Part shown: piece by piece, positions 1 to 9,460 of the stretch
Numbering within the stretch: the first letter of the stretch is position 1
Layout: every line of letters begins with the position of its first letter
Assembly: GCA_029204225.1 (NCBI GenBank)
Contig: CM055098.1
Location: 49,092,277-49,156,276 of the forward strand
Direction: 5' to 3'
DNA: 64,000 nt
DNA from: Diphasiastrum complanatum
Lineage: Eukaryota > Streptophyta > Lycopodiopsida > Lycopodiales > Lycopodiaceae
Translations under genes and position numbers: made by a program
Notes under the pieces: generated by a model
Told to the model about the DNA's origin: nothing
Seen by the model: the letters and a program-made list of their open reading frames with translations, nothing else
Databases searched by the model: none

Positions 1-12
1 AGGAATGTGTGA

Positions 13-396
13 GAAACCCACATTGCTACTTTTCTCAGACTGGCGAGAGTCTACAGAACTCCGCCCAATCCTCATGCTTGTGGGCTCTCAAAACAGCTGA
101 GTGCTAAGATCATTGGAGGATTATCGGCGCTCTTATTCTTGGTCTTCGTCTGCGGACCCCTGTGCTGCCTCTGCTGCGCAGTTAGACGCGGAAGGGCGAT
201 CCAAGCCAAAGCAGCATCCTCATGCAGTCTCATGTTTACTGCCTCAGTGGTAGACCCCAACAATAGCCCATCGATGCACTTCTTAAACCTCCTTTTAAAC
301 TCCAACGATGGTCATAAGTGCATCAAGAGATTTGAGAGAGCATCTTTTGTTGTTAAGGTGGAAATTTTCTACCTAAACCTATTTGCAGACCTGTAA
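13..396 (+). CDS. Possible last-exon fragment with a membrane segment (unidentified)
   Basis: An open frame runs from just after a TGA at 10-12 to a stop at 396, about 127 codons with no good ATG start. Near positions 115-180 it encodes a very hydrophobic stretch (GGLSALLFLVFVCGPLCCLC) followed by basic residues (AVRRGRA), the pattern of a transmembrane helix with a positive cytoplasmic side. The family is not recognised. The opposite strand is also open (305-72), so the frame may be chance. If real, it would be the end of a gene that enters the window from the left. Low confidence. Confidence 0.2.
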   Translation, partial: ETHIATFLRLARVYRTPPNPHACGLSKQLSAKIIGGLSALLFLVFVCGPLCCLCCAVRRGRAIQAKAASSCSLMFTASVVDPNNSPSMHFLNLLLNSNDGHKCIKRFERASFVVKVEIFYLNLFADL

Positions 397-1120
397 GACT
401 ACGCTTGTTAAGTCATCCATCGCTGGTTCAACCCTAGATTCTGCAGTGCTTTACCTCTATCTGATCCAGCGTTGCATCTGTAGGCAATTCCAGCACACTT
501 CTAGCTGGCCTCCTGATCTCCATCGCTCCTTCACTCCGTTTTCAGTTCCAGAGAGGGCTTTTCAGCACTCCTCCTACATCTACTTACAGTGCTACCTGTC
601 CATCGTTGCTGACTGCACCTGCAACGCATCACCTATACCAAGAGAGGGCAGGTTTTCCCTCATCGCTGACCTGCATCACATTAGCACTAATCCCCTGCAA
701 GAGATTCGGCTAAATCCAGGCTGCTGCCACCACAGGAGAGAACAGTCAATACAATGCCCTCTTGCTTTAACGCTGCAGCACCGTCCAGTCCTGTCTAATG
801 CCCCTGCTGTTGAGATCCGCTGAAAGAAGAAAGAGAGAACCCCCTGCTGTGGAGATCCGCTCAAACCTGGCTAATGCCATTACCATGGAGATCGGCCTTA
901 AAGGTCATGCTGTGGAGATCCGCTCAAACCTGATTGACGTCCTTGGTATGGAGATCGGCCTCAAAGGTCAGCCGTGGTCGCTGCCTCATCCTCAGTCATG
1001 GAGAGAGAGAGGGGGGGGGGAGAGGCACGGGGAGTACACAAAAAGAGATGAAATATAGGAGGGAAGGGAGACGAAGAGGGAAAAGAGGGCCAACATTCAA
1101 ATTCAGTTGAAGGGACCCCT
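397..1120. other. No recognisable gene; C/T-rich sequence then purine-rich tract
   Basis: Open frames on both strands (for example 383-823 plus) have unremarkable composition and no known motif. The stretch holds the 63-bp tandem repeat listed separately and then a G/A-rich run at about 1000-1090. Nothing else is supported. Confidence 0.5.
803..971 (+). repeat. 63-bp tandem repeat, 2 full copies plus a partial one
   Basis: Copies start at 846 and 909, each opening with GCTGTGGAGATCCGCTCAAA and closing with GGAGATCGGCCT followed by AAAGGTCA. A shorter related piece (GTTGAGATCCGCT) lies at about 809. The period is a multiple of three, so the plus frame repeats a 21-residue unit (VEIRSN then MEIGLKG). 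The middle of the two copies has diverged, so the duplication is not recent. Confidence 0.8.
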
Positions 1121-1123
1121 TAG

Positions 1124-1250
1124 ATGTATGCATGGGGAGGAGGGCCATGCATCATGCTCCCCATACATGCATCCCCCTCCCCATCATTTTTAGTTAATGT
1201 CTATGCATGGGTGAGGGGAGGAGGATCTATGGGGCCCTCACCCATGCATA
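1124..1250. repeat. Nested inverted repeats around ATGCATGGG
   Basis: A perfect 16-bp inverted repeat has arms at 1202-1217 (TATGCATGGGTGAGGG) and 1235-1250 with a 17-nt loop. A looser pair of the same kind (ATGCATGGGGAG and its complement) lies at about 1127-1195. The DNA could form hairpins. It may be the end of a small foldback or MITE-like element, but no target duplication was found. Confidence 0.6.
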
Positions 1251-1307
1251 AAAGTGCATGTAAGTTTAAATATATATATATATCTAAGAAAGCGGGGGCT
1301 GGACACA

Positions 1308-1608
1308 GACGCGCGTCCGAACGCGTGTCCCCGTCCGGTGGGTCTGGACGTTGGACGCGGACGCAGAATGCCCACGTCCGGCCCGGACCCCATGTCTGGA
1401 ACTTTGTATATATATACATCAAAGATGAATGGGGCGGACACGGTTTTTTTTTCTCCTCATAAAATAGCAAAAGACCAAAAAAAATTCAAAAAATTAGAAA
1501 AAAAATGAATGCGTCCGACCCCGCGTCCAGGGCACGTCTGGGTCCAAACGCCGGACGCGGACACCAAAAGGCTGTGTCCGGCCCGAACCCTCATATCTGA
1601 CATATATA
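1308..1608. repeat. Two diverged copies of a GC-rich GGACGCGGAC element next to TA tracts
   Basis: Two segments of about 100 bp, at 1308-1410 and 1509-1608, share the order GCGTCCGA, GGACGCGGAC, GTCCGGCCCG, then a (TA)n run. The spacer is A/T-rich. A related sequence (GCGTCCGTGTCCGACCCCTG) lies at about 7030 on the far side of the hAT element. This repeat was probably in place before the hAT insertion split its TA tract. Confidence 0.55.
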
Positions 1609-1678
1609 TATATATATATATATCATAGGTCCCGTGGTACTGAGTACCGCGCGGATCCCGGCACCGCGGGACCGTACT

Positions 1679-2018
1679 GGTACCGCGGTACCATAATATA
1701 TTAATATAATTGATATTTGATATTTTTAAGTTTTTTTAAACCTAATCTACCCGCCCCCCTCGCTTCTTCTCTCCCGGTTGTTTTCCAGCCATCGTTGCCC
1801 TGCCTTCGCTACTGGTTTTGTTGCCCTGCCTTCGCTGATTTGCATCACCATGATGGTACCACGGTACCAAAATATATTAATATAATTAATATTTGATATT
1901 TTTTCAAATTTTTTCAAACCTAATCCACCCGCCCACCTCGCTTCTTCTCTCCCAGTTTTTTTCCAGCCATCGTTGCCCTGCCTTCGCTACTGGTTTTGTT
2001 GCCCTGCCTTCGTTGCCT
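1679..2018. repeat. 176-bp direct duplication in the hAT left subterminal region
   Basis: Segments starting at 1679 and 1855 both open with GGTACC then CGGTACCA, followed by an AT-rich TTAATATAAT stretch, CTCGCTTCTTCTCTCCC and TTCCAGCCATCGTTGCCCTG. The duplication includes a copy of the terminal-type GGTACCG motif, so it doubles the likely subterminal transposase-binding region. Confidence 0.8.
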
Positions 2019-2197
2019 TGCATCTGATTTGCGTCACGCTTCACCCACAGACTGCCCTGCCTTGCATCTAATTTGCAAGAACATGGCTTCGCCCATTTCA
2101 GCGCCTCTCCAACAGTGAACCCTGCTGTTTTTTTCCAGCTTTCCATCCTTCCAGCTTTAGCTTCATCTGCATTTTTTCCCTAGTTTTCTCCATCGCA

Positions 2198-2647
2198 ATG
2201 GTGCAGTCCGACCTTTCCGATCTGTGGAACGAAGTGCACGTTGTCAGGCCGGTTGTCGACAAGACCAACAAGACCGGTCAGAAGGTAGTGCGTTGCCGAT
2301 ACTGCCTAGTCAAATTTCTTACGTCCCTCACTCGCCTTAAAGGCCACTTGCTCGGTGCACGCGCCAAAAATGGTGCCACCTTAAATGCTGCCCCTTGTGG
2401 CAACATGTCCGTCCCCGACAGGCAGCGACTACTGGACACCTACGGGCCACGTCTCGTGGCGGGGGAGAACACCATTTTGGAGGGCGTTCTCCGGTTTTGC
2501 GCGCTCCTTATGTGGCTGACCCAGAGTTGCTGCCTGCTTGGCTGCCACGCACGAGAAGAGGGAGTGCATCCTCGTCCCGTCCCATTGCCCCTCATCCGCC
2601 TCAGACAGTTCCGCCACACGCACCCCCATCTGCACACATTCCGGTAG
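2198..2647 (+). pseudogene. hAT transposase N-terminus with BED zinc finger
   Basis: This is the DNA-binding start of the hAT transposase. The ATG at 2198 opens MVQSDLSDLWNEVHVV; residues of the form W-x(n)-C-R-Y-C (VVRCRYC) and then RLKGHLLG give the CxxC...H core of a plant BED finger. After about codon 75 the residues stop looking like the family and the frame ends at 2647, so a frameshift separates it from the DUF659 part downstream. The intervening linker at 2650-3000 is rich in Pro, Ser and Ala in several frames. Confidence 0.75.
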
Positions 2648-3029
2648 ATCCCGTCCCATCGCGTCTGCCAGTTGCCAATGCGGTTCCACCACCACGTCAT
2701 GTTGCTCGCAAGCCCCCAGTTTACGATTTTCTCATGGACTCTCCGCCACCCGAGCAGGCCTAGGATGCTACTGACGAGGCCTTCGAGGATGTGGATGAGA
2801 TCCCTTCTTCCTTCCCTTCCCATCCGGATGACCTCCCTAGCCAGCAGTTTTCGTATCCCATGCCAGATCTTGCCCCTCCACCAGTGCACACCACTTATGC
2901 TGCTGCACCCATCCCTGCCAGTGCATCCCACTCTGCCCATTCCACGTCTACAGCCGATGCATTCACTAGTGCCCAGCCTGTCACGTCATCATCCATTCCC
3001 GTCACGGTTGGGGTACAGAGAGGCCACAC

Positions 3030-3996
3030 AGGCCGTGGCCAGTTTGATTTATGAGCTGAACCTACCTTTTGCCATCACCGATTCTGAGCCCTTCAGAAGG
3101 GCATTCCACCTTGCACAGTCTGTCAGCCCTAGCTGGAGAGTCCCTAGTTCAGAGGTTGTCCGCACACACATGCTGAGAGATAGGGTCGAGTCCTTGTCTA
3201 GAGAGATGGAGCCTCTATGCCGCCACTTGGCCACATATGGATGCAGCATCATGTCCGATGGCTAGACTGATGTCAGGAGGAGGCCGATCCTCAACATCTT
3301 GGTCTCCAGCTGCATGGGTACATAGTTTTTGAGAGCCGTGGATTCCAGTAGAGGGCAGAGATTCATATCTGCAGAGTTCATGTACGACGTCATTAGGTCT
3401 TCCATCCTGTCCATCGGCTGGGGAGCATGTCGTTACGGTGGTGACGAACAATGCCACCAACTGCGTTCAGATGGGTGTCCTGCTAGAGGCCGAGTTCCCT
3501 CACGTCGTCCATACCCCCTATGCAGCGCACGGCATAGACCTTCTCATGGGGGACATAGGTGCACTTCCCTGGGTTAGAGCCATTGTCCGCGAGGCCCTCT
3601 TCCTGGTGACTTTTGTCACCAGAAAGAGGCGTGTTCTTGCCATGTTCCGGGTGTTCAGCCATTTGGACCTCTGGAAGCCAGCCCCCACACGCTTTGCTTT
3701 CGACTTGGTGGTGATCGACCGTCTGATGAGGTGCAGGGCACAGCTTCTACAGATGCTTGCCAGTGATCTTTGGCGTGCCAGTACATTTCAGCACACTGAG
3801 GATGGGGAGCACTTTTCTTCCACGGTGAGGGGAGACCAATTCTGGAGGGATGCGCAGACATTGTCAGGACTCCTTCGACCACTCTACATTGTGCTCCACA
3901 TGGCTAACAATGAGGGTTCCACAATTGGACTGGTGTATGAGCTCATGGACCGGATCGGACAGTTCCTGCAGCTGCCCATCTTGCAGCCAGAGAGGT
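3030..3996 (+). pseudogene. hAT transposase DUF659 and central catalytic region, with stops
   Basis: The frame through SLIYELNLPFAITDSEPFRR and CSIMSDG matches the DUF659 part of plant hAT transposases. An in-frame TAG follows the SDG motif where the family has tryptophan, and a second TAG comes after SSCMGT. A later frame (from about 3430) reads VTNNATNCVQMG, then HTPYAAHGIDLLMGD and LPWVRAIV, the usual DNAxNCVxxG and CxAHxLDL motifs of this superfamily, and continues to RIGQFLQLPILQPER. An intron probably begins at about 3995 (GAGAG|GTAAGC). The RNase H-like catalytic fold is thus present in pieces only. Confidence 0.75.
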
Positions 3997-4097
3997 AAGC
4001 GGTATAGTAATGTAGTTGGTCTATATCTTTTCAGTGGTTGCTAGTTTGTTTTTATGTCGATGTTACGTTTTTTCCAAAATTTGCTTCGACTTCGTGC

Positions 4098-4408
4098 AGG
4101 ATGACGGAGCTGAAGTTCATCTGGGAGACACGGTGGAACTACTTTCACAGGAGTATCCACAGCGTTGCACGCACCTTGCATCCCCTCTTCCTCTCTCCGA
4201 CACATATCAGACAGCAAGCTCGAGTCGGATTGGCTTGAGTACATCTACAGGGTGGGTCCACACATTGACTTGGATCCTATCAGACTCATGGGCTGCATTT
4301 CGTTTCGGCATGGGCACGTTCGGTCACTCGGCTGCTCAGGATCCAGAGAGGAGGCAGCTCCCCATTACCTGGTGGACCATGTTCGGTAGCACCTATCCCT
4401 CCATACAG
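4098..4408 (+). pseudogene. hAT transposase C-terminal exon, cut at an inversion breakpoint
   Basis: After a likely intron (acceptor near TTCGTGCAG at 4092-4100) the plus strand encodes MTELKFIWETRWNYFHRSIH, YIYRVGPHIDLDPIRLM and, in another frame, LPITWWTMFGSTYPSI (4358-4405). The last motif is the first block of the hAT dimerisation domain (P-x-x-WW...YG...P). The CERNW block that should follow directly is missing on this strand and lies on the opposite strand at about 5377-5249. The homology breaks at about 4405. Confidence 0.7.
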
Positions 4409-5515
4409 CGTCCATCTGCTGGGCCTCTAAATCCAACGTGGCAATCAAGTCGTCTATCTGGGCATCTAAATACAAATGCTCTGGGCTCTGGGCCTCATCC
4501 TGTGCACCATCCCCTGAATCAACCCGTGCCTCATCATGTGCACCCTATAGACCCTGCATGGCCTCCCAATCGGTGCAATCAAAGTCATTTGGTGCCTCCT
4601 CTGGTGTGCTGTTGTAGTAACGGCCATGACTCTGTACTGCACGCATCCAAGCAGATGTGGGACCAGCATCCAAATCACTCTGCCCTCTATCAAGAGCCTC
4701 CTCCATCATATCGACATAGATAGGTATGCCACTGGCCCCTCCGTGTGCCCTGCCTGTCTCCCGGTATAACCTGCGCCATGTGCCCCACCTTTGCCACGTG
4801 ATGCACCTGTGACCCCTGCCCGTGGCGTGTGCCCTGCACCTGTATCATCTGTCTCATTCCACTCTGATCTGGCAAACACAACCCGAATGGGCTCATCCTC
4901 ATCATGCTCATCCTCTAACACTGGCTCATCTGCCTCATACAATGGAGGCTCTTTGTGCTCAAACCCAACCTCTCTCTCTCTCATCTCGGCAAGCTCCCTC
5001 TCTCTCTCTCTCTCTCTGCCATCAACTGTGTGCCCAAGTCATCTGTAGGCATGGGATGGACGCTTTCCATAGGCAAGTCAACCTGGCGCTCCAAATCAGA
5101 TATCTTCATCTGCAAGGTCAAAATTGAGCATGTCAGGAAAACAACTTGATCAGAAATTGAAACTTACATTTTAGTGAGACGTCAACCAACATGCTATGGG
5201 AGAATAGCCCATCACCTGCAATGCGCTCATAATGGTCGGCAGTCTCCTGGCGAGACGTGTGTTGGTGCTGCAGAACACCAACCGCTCTAGCTGACTCACT
5301 GACAGCCTGTTTCTTCTCCTCGTGTGAACGAGGGCCCATGTGCTCCAATTACGCTCACACACGGAGGCAGCGCAATCCTGTGGTACATGCAATGAAATGG
5401 TTCAGCACATGTGCACGGGTGGAATGTCAACGAAACACAGGAAGAGAGGATGAGATGAGATGCATACCTGTGAACGAGCGTCAGGGCACCCCCATCATCT
5501 CTTGCCAGCATGTCA
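4405..5515 (-). pseudogene. Inverted segment of the hAT transposase: dimerisation domain and acidic tail
   Basis: Read on the minus strand, the segment encodes DCAASVCERNWSTWALVHTR followed by RNRLSVSQLERLVFC, the conserved second half of the hAT dimerisation domain (about 5377-5249). Further on it encodes an Arg-Glu repeat and an acidic stretch (PVLEDEHDEDEPIRVVF, about 4900) and ends near LEAQQMDAV at about 4410. DNA on both sides encodes the same transposase on the plus strand, so about 1.1 kb has been flipped. Probable introns lie at 5470-5378 and about 5220-5120. CATACA occurs at both breakpoints (4402 and 5513). Confidence 0.7.
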
Positions 5516-6356
5516 TACACAGAGTCTCAGCCAGAGCAGCTACATGAGGTGCCTACAGTTCCTCCAGTTCCTCAAAGGGTATATGTGCGCCGCACAGCTC
5601 CTCCAGTGCCACCGATGCCATTCAGGCCTACAGCCCCTCCATCGCCATCCACTTCTGAAGCACCAAGTAAGTCTCCATGGCAGGCCACCATCTGTGCCCA
5701 GGTTTTCTCTTGCAGCGCCCACATCCACAGTGGCTCCTCCAGTGGCAGCACCCACTCCACTGGCTCCCCCTTTGGCAGCACCCAGGATGTACCAGTACCG
5801 GCCACCGCAGCGCCCCTTCTAGTACATATCACCACTGTACTTGCCTCCTGCACAGCCAGTTCCTCCACCTGCAGCAGCCCCACGGGCACACACTCCACGA
5901 GCTCATCCTCCTCGCTCAGCTGCACAAGGAGTTCCCTCTTTGGCTTCCCTATCCCAGCCGGCCTCAGCTTGGGCCCAGCCTAGCCAGCCAGGTGATTTGC
6001 ATGGTGGTGATGAGGCATTGACAGCTCCTCTCGTCCGCAAGAGACCAGGAAGGCCCAAGGGTGCACCGAACAAGAAAGGCAAGGCACAGAAACTGCCAGG
6101 GAGGAAAGGACGACCTTGCAGGGCTCCAGGTACAGGTAGAGGTGCAGTATTACAGCCAGCTGGAGCAGGTGTTGTTGGTTTGGTATGCTTGGGGGCTGAT
6201 GCGAAGGCAAATTGGGATGATGCTGGTGACGAGTCCTCCTCTTTGGATACACAGCCCATGCCAGTTCCAGACAAACACAGATATCGGTTGCAAGAGTCAG
6301 CTCAGGGCCCTGAGTTGTCTCCAGAGCATTCGTCTGAGTCAGAGCCAGAGCATTGA
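5516..6356 (+). pseudogene. hAT transposase C-terminal tail, Pro-rich with AT-hook-like motifs
   Basis: Plus-strand coding resumes with YTESQPEQLHEVPTVPPVP and a long Pro/Ser/Ala-rich stretch (5560-5990) that shifts frame at least once. The frame from 5841 to the TGA at 6356 contains VRKRPGRPKGAPNKK and LPGRKGRPCRAPG; the RPGRPKG core fits an AT-hook, and the second motif is a weaker match. The tail ends with an acidic, Ser-rich run (SSESEPEH). Such a tail could bind AT-rich DNA like the element's own subterminal sequence; that role is inferred. Confidence 0.55.
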
Positions 6357-6838
6357 TTGTGGCTCTGTTATTTTAGTTTCAGTAGTTTGTTTCCAGCAGA
6401 CGGTTGACCATTGTATCCAGACCATTTTTCACATTATATTCAGTGTTTGGCGTACTTTATTTACTGTGTGTGTCGCTCTGTATATGTGATGTTGTATTTT
6501 CAATTTTATATCAAATTGTATGTGCGTGTGTGAATCGTATTTTCAACTAATTTTGATTGAAGAGAATGATAGCTTCACTGAGATGCACCTACAAACCGAT
6601 CATTGATGCCACACCAAACTGATAGCACATGCACTCCAAGTGATCATGAGCATAGCAATTACCCCTAAACCCCAAACCCGTGACGGCATTTCATAAACAC
6701 GTGTATTACATTGCATTTAAAACAGAGATTGCATTTCACATGACCAGGCTCGCGTTGCACAAAAAACACACTATATATTGATTCAGCCGTTGTATCAAGT
6801 TGTAAAAGGCAAAATATTATAAAAAAATATTAAAAAAT
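6357..6838. other. hAT 3' untranslated and subterminal region
   Basis: AT-rich sequence between the transposase stop and the right terminal repeats. No open frame with recognisable content. A run of TTATAAAAAAATATTAAAA leads into the GGTACCG-rich right end at 6839-6928. Confidence 0.5.
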
Positions 6839-6926
6839 GGTACCGCGGATCCCAGGGCGGTACTGTACTAGCAGTACCACTATTATGGTACCGGCGGTAC
6901 CATAACACCGGTACCACAAGGCACTA

Positions 6927-6928
<2 letters not shown>

Positions 6929-6979
<51 letters not shown>

Positions 6980-7090
6980 CAGTGCCCGGGCTGGGTGAGG
7001 CGATTTCGCGTCCACGCCTGGCGCCCGGGCGCGTCCGTGTCCGACCCCTGAGCGTGGGGACAGGTGCGTCCATTTTTTTTTTTTAAACCT
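6929..7090. repeat. (TA)n microsatellite followed by GC-rich GTCCG repeat and T-run
   Basis: A TA run of about 46 bp (6929-6974) flanks the right end of the hAT element and pairs with the TA run at 1600-1623. It is followed by GCCCGGGC and GTCCG motifs (6985-7050) related to the repeats at 1308-1608, then a run of T at 7072-7084. Confidence 0.8.
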
Positions 7091-7193
7091 ATAATACAAG
7101 TTAAAAAAAATGTGCACCCACCCCACTTTATAGTGACATTCCACCAAAGGTACAAATGTTAATGTTTATTAATGGTTACCAAAAGATTACCAA

Positions 7194-7841
7194 GTGGATC
7201 TTTGTAGGAACCATCCAAAAACCCTAGAGGATGCTATTAGGGATGCAAAGTATTTTGATGACACACCTAAGCCATCTAGGGGTCACCAGCCTAATGAGCC
7301 AAAGAAAGGTTTTCAATTCAAGAGGAAGGATAGGGAAGTTGTTAATGAAACACATCCCAATTCCAGCAATCCTAAGAAAACCACGAAAAACTTTAAAAAC
7401 CATCAGGGTGGCAAAGATATAGCTGAAGCTCGTAAGAGGAACCTGTGCTACCTTGCACAAGATTGCGTCAAAAAACTAGCTTCTACCTCAGGTAATCTAT
7501 CTCGAAGTAATGAAATGGATGTATGTTTCCTTAGTTCTTTAGTTTTTGGACCTAATAACCTTATTTGCATTAAAGGTAAAGTTAAAGATCAAGTTGTTAA
7601 TGTCCTTTTTGACACAGGATCCACGCATAACTTTATTAATGTAAATTTGGTGCAGACGCTAAACCTTCCTACCCGAAAAAGTGAGAAAAAATACTATGTG
7701 ACAATGGCATCGGGAAGCAATTCCAAGTTTATGGATTATGTTGTTCCTGATGTAGAGTTACACATACAGGATTACCCTGAAAAACTAGAATTCCATGTTG
7801 TTGCATTAGCTAATGTAGATATTGTTCTCGGGCAACAATAG
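7194..7841 (+). pseudogene. Ty3/gypsy gag end and aspartic protease
   Basis: The frame starts inside gag (PKTLEDAIRDAKYFDD is the usual end of the retrotransposon gag domain), crosses a Lys/Asn-rich linker and enters the protease with VLFDTGSTHNFINVNLV, where DTG-STHNF carries the catalytic Asp. The CCHC zinc knuckle expected between them is reduced to a remnant (LCYLAQDC), so part of the nucleocapsid has been lost. The frame ends at a TAG after VLGQQ where the family has Trp, and homology continues (HFDKNKSLRFDFE) beyond it. Confidence 0.75.
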
Positions 7842-7869
7842 CATTTTGATAAGAATAAGTCATTGAGAT

Positions 7870-8810
7870 TTGATTTTGAAATCTTTATCTTTTATGCATG
7901 AGAATACTTTGATTAAGGTCAAGGCTAGTTTAAGTGTTAACACTAAAAATGTTAATCCTTATTCTAAACATGAACTTAATTCAATAATGAAGAATTCTGA
8001 TTTTAAAGTTTATTTATGTTTTCATAATGATTTCATTTGCTGCAATGATAAAAAACTTAACATAAATGCCATGAATATACCTAGTGAGAACACTACAGAG
8101 TTTGAAGCCTATAATGAACTTAGGCAAGAATTCAATGATGTTTTTTTAGACCTTCCTGTAGGTTTACCACCCGAAAGGACAATTGATCATAAAATCGACC
8201 TTATACCTGGTTCAATTCCGATCGCACAACGTCCTTATCGGATGAGTGCATCAGAAGAGGCCGAGGTAAGTAAGCATTTACATGATTACCTGAAGAAGGG
8301 GTGGGTACAACCTAGTAAGTCTCCTTGGGCATTGCCAAGAAGGATGGGACTATAAGGTTTTGCATCGATTATAAGAAATTGAACAAGGTAACCGTTAAGA
8401 ATAGATATCCACTGTCGCGGATGGATGACCTAATAGATTATCTTGGTGGTGCTAAGTACTTTACCAAGATAGATCTAAGATCAGGACATCATTAGATACG
8501 CATTAGGGCAGAAGATATACCACAAACGGGTTTTCGAACTCGCTTTGGACACTACGAATTTTTGGTCTAACCAATGCACCGGCAACTTTCCAACAGATGG
8601 TGAACGATTTGTTCAAGCCATATTTGGGAAGATTCGTAGTGGTATTCTTAGATGATATCCTAGTGTTCAGTAAGACTTCGGCGGAACATAAAGAGCATCT
8701 TAGGATTGTCCTGGACATCCTAAAAAGGGAAAAACTCTTTGCCAAAGAGTCTAAGTGTGACTTTTTTGCTAAGGAATTGTCCTACTTGGGGCATAAGATT
8801 TCCGAATGAG
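7870..8810 (+). pseudogene. Ty3/gypsy reverse transcriptase
   Basis: RT homology begins at about 8090 (EFNDVFLDLPVGLPPERTID) and continues through RPYRMSASEEAEV, the finger motif [45 protein letters not shown] and the active-site block [13 protein letters not shown] (about 8636-8675; LDD in place of the usual YxDD aspartates). It ends in [10 protein letters not shown] one-base shift lies near 8340, a TAG replaces the Gln of SGHHxIRI at 8494, and another shift lies near 8560. It cannot encode an active enzyme. Confidence 0.8.
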
Positions 8811-9460
8811 GAGTGGAGATCGAGGCCGATCGTATCCAAAGGGTTATTGAATGGCCTATTCTTACCACAGTTTGGAAAATCAAGTCTTTCTTGGGGTGTT
8901 TGTAGGATTTTTCCGTCGTCATATTCTCCAATTTGCTTGATTGGCATTTCCTCTTGCCCAGGCCTTAGAAGGCTATAAGAAGCTAAGTCGGAGGGCTAAG
9001 AGTCCACTAGTGGAGTGGACGGAGGATATGAGTAATTGTTTTGAGTTGTTAAAGAAAAGTGTCACTTCAACACCAATACTAATCATTGGCGATCCTAATA
9101 AGGCTTTTGTGGTTAGGACTGATGCCAGTGATTATCTATTGGAGTTGTTTTGATGTAGGATGGACTTCCTGTTGCTTATGAAAGCAAGAAACTTAATCCT
9201 GCTCAATCTAGGTATTGTACCTATGAGAAGGAACTGTTTGCAATTGTTCATGCCTTGAAAATTTGGTGACATTATTTGTATGGAGCCAGATTTGAGGTTT
9301 TGACGGATCATCAGACTCTTCGATATTTTTGTGATGCTACAGATTTAAAGGGGAGGCAAGCTAGATGGGCTGAGCTGATGCAAATCTTTGACTTTTCTAT
9401 ACGTTATTGTAAGGAAGTCAAAATACTCTAGTGGATACTTTGAGTCGTTTATCGGTTATT
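8811..9460 (+). pseudogene. Ty3/gypsy connection and RNase H domain
   Basis: In shifting frames the DNA encodes VEIEADRIQRVIEWPI, then TSTPILIIGDPNKAFVVRTD and DASDY (first RNase H Asp, about 9117-9135), KLNPAQSRYCTYEKELFAI, and a TDHQTLRYFCDATDLKGRQA block at about 9303-9360. Order and spacing are those of the RNase H that follows RT in Ty3 elements. At 9268 a TGA stands where the family has Arg (after LKIW), and several other shifts are present. Confidence 0.7.

Larger units (their letters stand above)
1624..6928 (+). mobile_element. hAT-superfamily DNA transposon, full length but inactive
   Basis: The left end begins CATAGGTCCCGTGGTAC at 1624. The right end, read on the minus strand from 6928, begins CATAGTGCCTTGTGGTACC, so the two form imperfect terminal inverted repeats. 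Both ends are rich in GGTACCG motifs. The flanks 1616-1623 and 6929-6936 both read ATATATAT, the 8-bp target duplication expected of hAT, although both lie in a (TA)n tract and are therefore only weakly informative. Inside are a BED zinc finger, a DUF659-like domain and hAT C-terminal motifs (WW, CERNW). In-frame stops, a frameshift and an internal inversion make the transposase non-functional. Confidence 0.8.

Noticed and set aside
72-305. 77-codon minus-strand frame
   Set aside because: Overlaps the other candidate frame and shows no known motif.
383-823. 146-codon plus-strand frame
   Set aside because: No recognised motif, C/T-rich composition, no exon borders; not supportable as a gene.
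1201-1508. Overlapping open frames on both strands in GC-rich DNA
   Set aside because: Stops are rare because of base composition; no motif, and the DNA is a repeat.
4466-5048. Plus-strand open frames across the hAT middle
   Set aside because: They are antisense shadows of the inverted transposase segment, which codes on the minus strand.
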